In this document: in pieces, positions 23,841 through 34,469 of the stretch
Layout of the letters: each line of letters opens with the position of its first letter
How positions within the stretch are numbered: the first letter of the stretch is position 1
Source: Amborella trichopoda
Lineage: Eukaryota > Streptophyta > Magnoliopsida > Amborellales > Amborellaceae
Assembly (NCBI RefSeq): GCF_000471905.2
Contig: NW_006494719.1
Span: forward strand, 717,857 to 781,856
Length of the DNA: 64,000 nucleotides
Direction: 5' to 3'
Made by a program: the position numbers and the translations under genes
Notes under the pieces: generated by a model
Database searches by the model: none
The model's input: only the letters and a program-made list of their open reading frames with translations
Told to the model about the DNA's origin: nothing

Positions 23841-25660
23841 ATGTCAGTTACTCAAAGCGACTATGATGATCACTCCACGACCAACTCTAAGCCTAACCTA
23901 CATAAACCTAGGGACTAGTATGCTACAATCCCTTGGAATTATCAACTAACCTCAGGCCCATCCATTATCTAGCACCCATGTCTTCAGTTAGAGACAGTGC
24001 CCCAAGAATCCATTCTTAATCCTGAAATTGGTGTGATCCGAAAGGCTGGTTCAACCCAAAAGACTTTGAATAGTCAAGGGGTCCGACCTGGAGTTATCCT
24101 GCAAGGGGTCTTAGGAAAACAAACTGCAAGTCGAGCGAGGGAAGAAATCTAGCAGCATTCAATGTCAATTCCCGTAACTCGAACCTAGATAACCCTGAGG
24201 TCCATCGATATCAAGACCAAGCCCAACCTAGGTCTAAGAGATCCACCCTACCTCGAGTCACCGTAGTACAGCTCATGATGTCCTGAAAATTGTATGAGGC
24301 AGAGGTGTCGACCCAAACCGACCCCTAAGCAAGATAGGTGTCCAAGTTGCCCTTAAAAGTCTAGTTGGCCTAGGATACACTGTTCATGTCCCAGCTTATG
24401 GGTCAATGTCAAATCAACTTAGTGGTATAGGCTAACCCTTAGCACAACCGAGTCAGTCGATTCTTCAATCGATCCCTTTAGTTTATCCGGTCCAACAAAT
24501 TGTGCAATTTTTGCAACTGGTGGCTACACCCATGGGTCACTATGCCTCTCAGGCGCAAGTGTATCAAACTGCCCCAGTGACTGCGGCTCATCAATCTCAG
24601 GCCCATGCAGGACAACGTATACCCCAAATCTCGACTCATCAGTCCACGCTTGGGCACCCACCGATCAGTGGGCCTACTATCATGCCGAACACCCAACAAG
24701 AGGGCACTTTAAAAGCGATGCAGGATATGTTGGTAAGAATGGGAATGCATGATATTCTACCCCTAAAGGCCTATGTTCAAGAGACCCTTGGAGGCATGGA
24801 GGACTTTCCCCTGAGATTTGTTATCTCAGAATTTAGAAACAAGTTTAACGGAAATAGTGATCCAGATGCTCATGTCAACTCGTATCTCCTCTCCATGAGA
24901 GCTTTGCGAGACAAGCCTAACCAACTGAAGGCCATATTTTTGCAAACATTGACAGGCGAGGCCTTGAACTAGCATTGGAGAATAATGTCTACTTAACCGC
25001 ACATCATTCTAGACGAAATGTTCAACCTATTTGTCTCTCACTACCGCAGGTCGATACCAAGATCTCTCTCCCTGGGTGAGCTCAGTGCAACGAAGCGAAA
25101 TCCCGGAGAATCCTTCGAGGATTTCATTCGTTGATTCTGTGAGGCGGTAATTCGGGTCATAAAATGCCTATTAACAAACCCAACTAAAATCTCTATGGCC
25201 TTAGAGAATGCTGCTCTTGAATGCAGGACCTTTTTAAGCCAAGGTCTTATCCCCCACTGTTTTGACTCCATCATCGAGCTGGTGGCACGACTTGAAAGGG
25301 TGAGAGGGACACCCCTCAACACCAGGCCCGACAATAAACCAATAATGACTCCTCAAAATAAGAGCAAAAACAATAACAAGGGGAAGACTTCCAATCAGGT
25401 TAACGAGATTGTTGTTAACGGACCGGCTCAAGGTTAAGCCACTCAGCACAACAATCAGAACCAAAACTGAAGGGGTCTGCCTAGAGCCAACCCTCAAAAT
25501 AATAACCAAAGGCGAGAGGAGGATTTCACTCCTCTCAAAGACTCGCTAAAAAAAGTGTTGGAATTACTCTTGGCGAGAGATATGGTTTATCTACCACCAC
25601 CATCTGAACCACCATTTCAAGTCATGTACAAGAGCAGGTGGTGCAAATGCATCAAAACTA
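23841..25660 (+). pseudogene. gag: gag of element I, degenerate
   Basis: A likely start is the ATG at 23841 (MSVTQSDYDDHSTTN), soon followed by stops; a frame change leads into the longer open part from 24478. The capsid domain spans about 24790-25310: FRNKFNGNSDPDAHVNSYL, then LKAIFLQTLTGEAL with the expected Trp position near a stop, LDEMFNLFVSHYRRS and NPGESFEDFI. The C-terminal end is Asn/Lys/Gln-rich (NKSKNNNKGKTSNQV) near 25355-25410. I do not see a clear zinc knuckle. It is interrupted by at least six stops. It would form the capsid of element I. Confidence 0.8.
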
Positions 25661-26870
25661 TACAATGATACCCAAACCTGCATAATTTGAAACGGGTAAT
25701 TCAAGGGGGACATCACTGTCGCACCTAGAACTCAACCCGTTAAAGAGCCTAATCAAATTTTGGGTATCTTCACAAACCCTCTCCCTGAGAATATGGTCAC
25801 AATGACTGAAAAGTCGAGAGCTCAAGACAACACAAAAGAGAACGTTGTCATTCATATGATTGAGAATGGAGACGAAGAAGATGATCCCAGCCAATTCATA
25901 TTTGCTTGTGATCATCATTTTCAAAAGCTGAAAGTAGATCTTTTGAGTCTTTTGAGAGGAAACCCTTCATCTCCGAACCTCGACAACCTTCCCAAATGGG
26001 ATCATTACGATGAAGATGACATATTAGAGATCGATATGGTAAGAACCAACGAAAAGACGTCATCTCCCAAACAAGGGGCCAAACACCCCGAAATCTCCCA
26101 TTACTCTTGCTAGGGCTGACCTTATCGAGCTTCAAGCTGGAGAGGTTGATTCCCTAACCCGAAGAGGCCGAGTGTTCAAACCCATTCAATCAATGATCGA
26201 CACTCTCAATGAAAGGATGGGAAACTCCTCAAGAGCTAGACAACCAGCAGGGGTTGTAGATCACGAGCTGAACAAGGAAATTCAAGGATCTACAACTACC
26301 TATGATCTACTGACTCATCTCGGGAAGATCCAGGCTCAAATCTCCATGTTGGAGCTACTCGGCAACTCACCAGCACACAGGGCCAAGATCTAAAAGGTCC
26401 TGGCCAAGACACACATCCCAAGCAACACAGAGCCGGATGAGTTGTGCAGTATGATCAACCAACTAATGGCACCAACGCCAATCGTGTTCACGAACGATGA
26501 GATCCCGGCCAGCTTCAACCACTTTCATGTCCAACCTCTACACATCACTGTTTTCATGCAAGGATATGAAATACGGAGAGTGCTTGTTGATAATGGAGCA
26601 TCCCTAAATATATGCCTTGTGAAAACGGTGAAGTAGATAGGCAAAAGCCCAGATAACTTCGAGCCGTGTCAACTAACTATCGCTGCGTACGATGGGACCA
26701 AGAGACATGCTGAAGGCATACTGCCTCTCGCACTTAAGAGCGGCCCGGTCGTCCAAGTGATAAAGTTTATGTCTTAGACATAAAACCTTCATTCAACATG
26801 CTGCTAGGAAGACCGTGCCTGCAGGACAACCTCGTAGTAGCCTCTACGCTCCATCAATGCCTCAAATTTC
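25661..26870 (+). pseudogene. pol: Protease region of element I
   Basis: An acidic linker (25760-26113, ENGDEEDDPSQF) precedes a protease-like domain. The active-site stretch is VLVDNGASLNICL at about 26583-26620, with Asp-Asn-Gly in place of the common Asp-Thr-Gly; Asn here is usual in Tat-lineage elements. It continues with LTIAAYDGTKRHAEG and, after stops, the flap-to-end motif MLLGRPC near 26800 and STLHQCLKF. Retroviral-type aspartic proteases cut the gag-pol polyprotein. At least three stops or frameshifts make it inactive. Confidence 0.75.
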
Positions 26871-27998
26871 CAATGAAAAATGTGCACTGACCCTACTTTT
26901 CTCAATCCCAGCATACATAACGAGAAACTAACCGTAGGGGTCGAGCTTGGAGAAATCCCACTCGCTTCCTTCGAGCAAGCTGATTGTGCCACCTTACGCC
27001 TAGAGGCCAGCGGCCATGTTCCTCAAATTTTGCAAACTTTTGCATCAATGGAGGACAGTATCCAATGTCAACATTGATATGGTTTTGAGTCCCTCAAAGC
27101 TTGGCACATGCTCCTCTCCCAAGGCTTCCAACCAGGCCAAGGCTTGGGGAGTCAAGTGTAAGGCATAATGGAGGCGAATTCTGAATCACCGCAAGCCCAA
27201 ATTGAAAACAAGGATCAAAGAGGACTCGGGTGTTCTCTCACTTTATTTCAAAGCCGGATGAAGCCTTCAAGCTATCCAGGATTTGTATCAGGAGGCATTC
27301 AAAGCCTTGATCCTCTTGATGCCTGTCCTTCAGAACGGCCAAAGGTGATCCTTGATTCCCAACAGGGAATAACTCTTCTTCCACATCACAGCAAACACAA
27401 GAACTGGGAATTGAAGGTATGCACAATCGGCTCTAACACATCCAAGCGTGCTCATCCGCTTACTCAAACTCAAGAAAGGAATTGGTCGATCACTCCTTTA
27501 TCTAGAGAATCGCTAGAAGCATACCAACGGTACCTCCAAGTCCTGGTTCCAAAAAATGGATAGGCATAGGGTGGCCATCTAACCAGCCTGCGCGTCCAGT
27601 CCCAACATTTCTCTCGCGAGTCTCATAAGGGACACTTCTTGTGACATTTCAAAAACCATGTTCGCTGACCTGGATTTGAAGGTATGCACAATCGCCTCTA
27701 ACACAGCCAAGCGTGCTCATCTGCCTACTAAAACTGAGGAACGGAATTGGTCGATCACTCCTTTATCTCAAGAATCACTGGAAGCATACTAGCTGTACCT
27801 CCAAGTGCTGGTGCCAAAAAATGGAAAGGCGTAGGGTGGCCATCTAACCACCCTGCTCGTCCAGTCCTCAACATTTCTCTCGCGAGTCCCATAAAGGACA
27901 CCTCTTGCAACATTTCAAAAACCGTGGAAAATTCAAAACATGATAAAACTGATAATAATGAAAAATAATTTTCAAAAACGACACTCACTCAAGATATA
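26871..27998 (+). other. Degenerate pol linker of I with duplication
   Basis: Residues such as QGLGSQV-type stretches of Tat polyproteins are faint. A diverged direct repeat is clear: the block with gaaggtatgcacaatcg...ttggtcgatcactcctttatct occurs at 27411-27670 and again at 27676-27920, about 265 bp apart. Confidence 0.55.
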
Positions 27999-28960
27999 AT
28001 GGTTGATAATACCCAAGACAATGAATTGGATGACCAAGATGAAGATCAAGAAAGTCAAGAGTTTGAAGAAATCTCTCAATCTAAGGAACTTACTTCCCAT
28101 GTTGAGCAATTCAGAAAGAGGTTCGATGGTGACCCAACGGCTATTATCGAAGAGACGATTGACGTAAACCTAAGAATTGAGAAGGACGTAAACCCAAAGT
28201 TAACCTAGATTGAAACCTCCTTATCTTCTACGGAGCGGGAAAATGTGATTTCCTTTCTCAAGGAATATCGCGATATCTTCGCCTGGTCATACGATGATAT
28301 GCCAGGGCTAGATCCCACATTGGTTATATTCAACGAAGGGGCAAAGCCTGTAAGGCAGAAACTCCGACGTCAAAAGACGCACCTTGAGCTCAAAATAAAG
28401 GAAGAAATAGACAAATTGCTCAAGGCGAAGTTCATTACCCCCGTCGATTACTCAGAATGGTTGGCCAACATAGTGGTCGTACCTAAGAAAGACGGGAAGA
28501 TCCGAGTGTGTGTCGACTACCGAGACCTCAACAAGGCATGTCCCAAAGACAATTTTGCGTTACCAAATATAGATGCCTTGGTCGATAACTCTGCCGGTCA
28601 CGAGATGTTGTCATTCATGGACGGCTTCTCAGGTTACAACTAAAGACTCATGGCAGAAGAAGACCAAACCAAGATGTCATTCATAATGCAATGAGGAACC
28701 TACTAATACAAAGTCATGCCCTTCGGTCTTAAAAACACAAGAGCAACTTAGGAACGGGCAATGACTAGCATCTTCCACGATGGGTAAAGACTAGGTCTGA
28801 TGACATTCTGGTTAAGTGAAAGACTAGGTCTGATCATCTCATCAACCTGAGAACCATTTTTGAGATACTCCGGAAACATCAAATCAACTCAATCCACCAA
28901 AAATGTGCCTTTGAAGTTGAATCCGGAAAATTACTAGACTTTATAGTAAGCCAAAGAGGC
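27999..28960 (+). pseudogene. pol: Reverse transcriptase of element I
   Basis: An acidic N-terminal stretch (DNELDDQDEDQESQ) leads to the RT domain. Open from 28245 are FAWSYDDMPGLDP, EEIDKLLKAKFI, SEWLANIVVVPKKDGKIRV, VDYRDLNKACPKDNFALP and the first catalytic Asp in FMDGFSGYN. After 28643 stops accumulate; VMPFGLKN is still visible near 28715. The second active-site motif is damaged: a 14-bp direct repeat (agactaggtctgat at 28788 and 28821) has replaced the codons before Asp-Asp, so the Tyr and its neighbour are gone. CAFEVESGKLLDFIVSQRG follows, as in the connection region. Confidence 0.9.
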
Positions 28961-29650
28961 ATTGAGGTGGACCCGTCCAAAATACGAGCCATCACTGAAA
29001 TGCTTCCTCCCCGAAACATCAGAGAAATCTGTGGGCTTCAAGGTCGCATACAAGCCATAAGGCGTTTCATTTCACAACTTGCGGATAAGTGCACACCATT
29101 CAATAGACTCCTTCAAAGGGACACCCCATTCATATGGGACAATGAATGCTAAGAAGCGTTTGACCAAATCAAGGAGTACCTTACCAAAAACTCCCATCCT
29201 TAGTCCTCCTAGTCTAGATAAACCCTTGTTCCTATACATAGACCATGGGGGCAATGTTAGGACAATATAACGACCATGGAAAAGAACAAACGATATACTA
29301 TATCAGCAAAACCATGGTCGACTATGATACAAGATACACAGATGTGGAGAAATAATGCTTAACGCTTGTGTGGGCCATGCAGAAACTAACACATTATGTC
29401 TTATCTCATTCAGTCAAGCTCATATAAAAAATTGACCCACTCAAGTACCTTTTGGAGAGACCAGTCCTTAATGGATATTCAGCGAAATGGAGAATGTTAT
29501 TGAGTGAGTTCATGATCGAGTATGTCACTCAAAAATCAGGCAAAGGACAAGCCATTACTGACCATTTAGCTGAACACGCACTGCCAGATAACATTCCCAT
29601 TAACATGAATCTCCTTGATGAGAACCTCTTCACAATTGAGGACTAATTTG
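28961..29650 (+). pseudogene. pol: RNase H of element I
   Basis: Begins with the conserved boundary KIRAITEMLPPRNIREI and LQGRIQAIRRFISQLADKC, PFIWDNEC. The RNase H strand LFLYIDHGG (29217-29245) carries the first acidic residue, but frames change several times afterwards. The end, MERPVLNGYSAKWRMLLSEF then YVTQKSGKGQAITDHLAEH, contains the final conserved Asp region. It would degrade the RNA strand during reverse transcription. Confidence 0.8.
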
Positions 29651-29699
29651 GAAGCAATACTTTGACGGTGCAAAGAATGAATATGGGTGAAGTGTAAGA

Positions 29700-30105
29700 G
29701 TTATACTATGCTCACCCGAGAAGATTTTAATACCAATAGCTATCAGATTGAATTTACCACGTACCAATAATGTTGCTGAATACGTAGCCTTGATAGCCGG
29801 GCTTGAGAATACCATGGGAATAAAAATCCAGCAAATACGAATGGTTGGTGACTCCTTACCAATCATAAACCAAGTTCAAGGGATTTGGAGGGTGAAAGAA
29901 GAAAAGCTCAAACCCTATCAAGAAAAGGTGGTAAAGATGATTCCATATTTTAAGAAAATCACCTTTCAACATGTAACTTGGGAAAATAATCGGTTCATTG
30001 ACACCCTTGCAGCCCTTGCTTTGATGGTTGATGTTCCTCCAGAAATCACCACATTGCCATTTTATATTAGGAACAAACATGACCCTTCTCCACCGAGGAT
30101 CTAAC
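29700..30105 (+). pseudogene. pol: Second (archaeal-type) RNase H of element I
   Basis: The reading NNVAEYVALIAGLENTMGI, VGDSLPIINQVQGIW, LKPYQEKVVKM and FQHVTWENNRFIDTLAALA is the classic plant aRNH pattern: AEY with acidic Glu, GDS with Asp, then NRFIDTLA with the last Asp. It is almost free of stops from 29748. This extra RNase H between pol RNase H and integrase marks the Tat lineage. The equivalents in E and A lie at 39030-39440 and 50450-51010. Confidence 0.85.
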
Positions 30106-30149
30106 AATATATAGAGCAAGAGAATGATAATGATGGGGAAGTATCTTCC

Positions 30150-31427
30150 ATGGTTTCAGATGCGTTAGACAATGCAAAACCATGGTTCCACGATGTTTTG
30201 TCCTTGTTAAAAGATGGCTTATACCCTAAAGGAGCCATCCAAAAGGATAAAGAGGCCCTTCGAAAGTTTTTTGTGGGATTCTTAGTAAGAGGTGAACTCA
30301 TATTCAAAAATTCCTTTGATGACATCATTCTACGGTGCCTCGATCAACCAAAAATTGATCAAGTACTAACAGAGTTGTACAATGAAGGAGGTCATACTAG
30401 GGCAGCCGCCTTAGCTCAGAAAATCAAGCGCCAAGGCTATTACTAGACCTCCATGGTTGAAGACTGCTGGAAGTTCGTTAAGAGGCGTCCTAAATGTCAA
30501 CTCTATGGAGACCTCATCCATGCATCGTTCGTATCACTCAATTTAACACCGCCCGCACGGCCTTCGCCATGTGGGGTCTTGATATCATCGAAATGATATC
30601 ACGAAAACCCTCAAACGACCACCGTTTTATATTAACGACTACATAATACTTCACTAAATAGGTAGAGGCCGCATCATTTGTTAAAATTGAAGGCCAACAT
30701 GTTGCCCATTTCATAAAGAACAATGTCATATTCAAATTCGGTGTTCCCGAGTCAATCATCACTGATAATGGATCCAATCTCAAAAATGAAGTGAGAAGGT
30801 CACTAAGGTGTGTAAAAGGTTTGGGATAACACAAAAATTCTCCACACCTTACTACCCTCAAGGAAATGGACAAGCAGAAGCCACAAATAAAGGACTTCTC
30901 AGAATCATAGACAAAATAATAGAAGGCGGAAAAGATTAGCACGAAAAAGCTAAATGACGCCCTATGGGCCTACCGGACAACTGAGAAGACTTCTACTCGC
31001 ATGACCCCATACTCATTGGTGTATGGTATGGAAGTAGTCCTACCTATCGAGGTTGAGATACCATCTCTTTTAGTCCTTATTCATAAAAATTCAGATGAGG
31101 AACAAAAGATCAAAGCATGAATCGCTGCCCTCATTAATTTAGATGAAAAACTGAGCAACACAAAATATCATTGCTTACCAGCGTAGAACTAAGAGGGCAT
31201 ACCAAAGAAAAGTTGTTCCTAGACAATTCAGAGGAGACATGATACTCAAGAAAATCTTCCACACTTCGGCAAATCCACACCCTTTAGGCAAGTTCAAACC
31301 TAATTGGGAGGGACCATTTGTGGTTACCCGAGTGCATGCAGGAAATTTGTATAAGATAAAATATCAGGAGGGGTATGAACTTAATGAACCCATTAATGCA
31401 ATGTATCTCAAAAAATACTACCCTTAA
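30150..31427 (+). pseudogene. pol: Integrase of element I
   Basis: Open at first (30150-30446): SFDDIILRCLD, then the zinc-binding region GGHTRAAALAQKIKRQGYY, with the Cys pair after a TGG-to-TAG stop (KRRPKCQLYGDLIH). The catalytic core follows in pieces: FGVPESIITDNGSN holds the second catalytic Asp, and the PYYPQGNGQAE-type stretch appears across frames near 30840-30880. WAYRTTEKTSTRMTPYSLVYG and VLPIEVEIPSL follow. The C-terminal domain is clean (31239-31427) with the GPF motif in FKPNWEGPFVV and the terminal YLKKYYP. Integrase inserts element DNA with a 5-bp stagger. Confidence 0.9.
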
Positions 31428-32649
31428 CGGGCTAAAAAAAGTGGGGAAAACCTGAAAGGAATCACAAAAAATGGACGTGGTGAAACCCTGAAAAGGCATC
31501 ACGAGTAAAAAGAATAAAAAGATCTCCAAGAAGGAGCTTTCGATGCAAAACACTCAAGTTCAAACAAGTGCTTGCAAGTTCCAATAATACTGCACAAGCA
31601 GACCCTGAGGATGAAGACTCCCCCTAAACCCTGCAGGTTCCCAACAAAACCAACTCAGAAAGATGTAGGAGGGTGACATGAATAGAAAATCGAAGTGATG
31701 TCGATGAGAAAATGTCGAGACCCTCCAAGAGGAAAGTCCGGCAAGAATCCGGAGGCCTCTTCATGGATCCGCGAAGCAGAGGATGAAAGCTCCAAAGATA
31801 AAAAGATAACTTCGTGACTCTTGAATTCTCATGATCCCATAAGGGAATCCTTTCATCATCTCTGGGTAAAATATAACAAAGAAAAGCACCACCAAAGGGG
31901 CCACAAGTGGCAAGACTATAAGGCCTTTCCCTTTTGAAAATGCTGTTTCAATTTGATTGTTAAAATCATCCATTTTCAAAAGCTTTCTCCTTTTATACGG
32001 GACTTCCTCCATCACTATAAGAGGCTAAACTATTAGTCAATCTGACCTCGCTCTCGAAGCCAACTTCCTATGCCTATTATGAAGGCTTGAAACTAGCCAA
32101 GCACTCCATGGTTGTATGAGTATAACTACCAACTACCACATATCGGAGATGGGTGAACCTCGCCAATGATGATAGTGGCTAGTCTGTGAGCATTTTTCTC
32201 TCGACTGGATCCCCTAAGGCAAAATGAGTCAAGCTCATCCTCGTGTGTGCGTACGATATCCCAATAGTTGGAAATTCGAGACAAAGACCCTACAATTACG
32301 GGGCTGAGTTTGTGACAATTCAGTTTGGAAAGTGTGTGCAAAGAAAGTGTTCTACTCTACTTCAACGAGTCAACTGCACATGTATAAGTTAAAAGACCCC
32401 CCAACAGGGACAATAAAAAAAAAAGAGAAATCAAGTTAAACAGAAAACAAAATTTTGGCTCTCTCAAAATTCTGACTTTATTCATTTGATTAAAAATTTG
32501 CTTATTACAAGCGTTCACGCCATCAAACTTGGTCTAACTACTGAAATTTCTACTGTCTCAATGGACTTCAATAAAATGAAAAAGTACTGAAAATGAGAAT
32601 GATCATAGGATCAACTCATTCATGCTAAGGAAAAAAGTAAATAACCTGG
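31428..32649 (+). other. Non-coding 3' region of I, first part
   Basis: No domain or clear repeat is seen. Starts just after the integrase stop with a short A-rich stretch containing gtggggaaaacctgaaagg. Ends at the antisense gene's stop codon. Confidence 0.5.
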
Positions 32650-34469
32650 CTATTCAGTCTTTGACTTCAGATCAACATCCTTCTCCTTGAGTTCAGTCAC
32701 GAAGGCTACCTATCGAGCTAATTCGACTTCAGCCTCTTCCAAGCTGATGTCAGATGTGTTCTCATCTGATTTGATTTCTTTATTTGAACAAGAGGCGCCA
32801 TCTACTTGATGAGGCACAAGACTCTGACCAGGAATAGAAGACTCGCCATGAAGTCTCGAAGATCTGGGGCATAGTGGAAGAGGGAAGGCACGTTCCCACC
32901 AAGAATCATAATTCGAAGTGGTCGTGGGCTTTTCTTGCTTTGCTAACCCCTCACTAGAAGATGACTTCTTCCCCTTCCATGACAAAATTGCCTTGATTAG
33001 AAGAGTTGAAGAGTGTCGATGAAGCAGAAAGATAGGGCGAGGATCGATTGCCTCTCCAGAAGAAGTGTAATTCTGAATTTAGTGAAACTGGTGAAGAACC
33101 CTTTTAGGGAAATACCCCTCTGTGAAGAATTGCCCCACCAGTATAATACATGAATGCCCCATAGCAGGAAAAAATAGGGACATGTTCTAATCACCCAATC
33201 GAAAGAAGACAACTCGTCCAAAACATGCCGATATAAACTAACGTTTTGTGGTCGGGTGGAGTCATTGACATATGCCAGTCCCAGAGCAGTAGATACGACT
33301 GTCATTGATCGAGGAGTACGGACAATGATGACGTGTTCATAAGCCCAAATCTACAGAAAATAGGAGTAAAAAGCATCCCAAAAAGTCACAAAGTGAGAAT
33401 CTAAGATCCCAGAATAATCTGGACATTTTGGTTTGGGTGACAATGGTAGTGTCGCCCAGCCCAGATTGGGTGATACTAGGTGGGTCGCCCAGATTGGGTG
33501 ACACTAGGGGGGTTGCCTAGACCCTGGCGACACTGGCCGTGTCACCCAACTGAGACCCTCCCGGATCGAGCCCAGCTTTTTCCAAATAAATTTCTGATGC
33601 CAAATATGAGTTCCAGAACTCAAAACCAGAGAAAAAAATGAGTTCCAAGAGCAAAATAAAATAAATTTGTGTTAAAAGAAATATACCTGCAAAATCAGAA
33701 CACAACCCTTAATAAATAGGTCACATCGCGTGACCCGGTTGTGAAGACCCCGGTATATGCCTGCCAACACGGTCGAAACAATGGTGTAACCCACTTGTTC
33801 CCAGAAGGCATGGACTGAAGGAATAAGGGAGCTATGAACCGTCTTGTGACCACTTGGAAAAGGACGGAGCCCAACAACATGAAAAGAAAAATACAGATCT
33901 GTTCAGCGGCTCGAGATTGCTCTCAATTCTGAACCAGCAACTCCATATCAACCCATTGGCCACGAGAAGAATAAGCAGCCCCCAACAGTCATGCACCCAT
34001 GATATAATGGTCGTCGGTGGTAGTGGAAGGTTGATATATAATATCGGCTCGGTTCAGGCCAGAAATCTGGGCACTTCCTCCAAGGTTGGTGTTGTCTCGC
34101 CCATAAGAAGAAAGAAGGTATTCGTCTGATAATTTAACCTTTTAGCGAGAGCTTCGAGGAGCGAAAATTTCACATGGCAAGAGGCCATGTTCAAGATACC
34201 CATCATCGAAATTGAAGCCAGAAGTGCCACGAACTCGGGCCACAGACGAGCAGAAAGAAACCAATCTCGAAACCAGGGTCCAATAATAGGGAAGCCATTG
34301 ACGCGTCAGCATCCGACCGAAGGCCCTGAGAAATGTGAGAGGGCAGACTTTCAGGGAAGTGCCTAACCCAAGGAAAAATAAGGGAGTCCTCCTCCTCTCT
34401 TCTGTCATCAACTCGCTCGAGAACCTTTCCCTTGCCTATGGAGATCGCATTGTTCTTCCTAGGAGCCAT
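32650..34469 (-). pseudogene. Antisense plant mobile domain (PMD)-like gene, degenerate
   Basis: Read on the minus strand from an ATG at 34469 (MAPRKNNAISIGKGKVLE). With two or three frameshifts the protein shows, in order, LLEALAKR, NTFFLLMGETTPTLEEV, ISGLNRADI, EQSRAAEQICIFLFMLLGSV, TVLAGIYRGL and GCVLILQ at the end of exon 1. After an intron (33351-33686) it reads IWAYEHVIIV, STALGLAYVN, then LYRHVLDELSSFDWVIRTCPY. This order (gGE-TPTLEEV, RA-FLxYLLGs, LYRgL, GCxLLLQxWAYE, RxxLDeL) is that of PMD proteins, known from plant transposons and from host proteins of the MAIN/MAIL group. The C-terminal 110 codons are Ser/Glu-rich; the stop is at 32650. Antisense extra genes are known in Tat-lineage elements. 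Family assignment is from memory of motifs. Confidence 0.7.
33351..33686 (-). other. Putative intron in antisense PMD-like gene
   Basis: On the minus strand the donor reads GCAG|GTATAT (GT at 33686-33685) and the acceptor TTTTCTGTAG|ATTT (AG at 33352-33351). Joining exons places LILQ directly before IWAYEHV, the expected PMD order. The 336-bp intron contains four hairpin units of element I (33427-33560). Confidence 0.6.
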
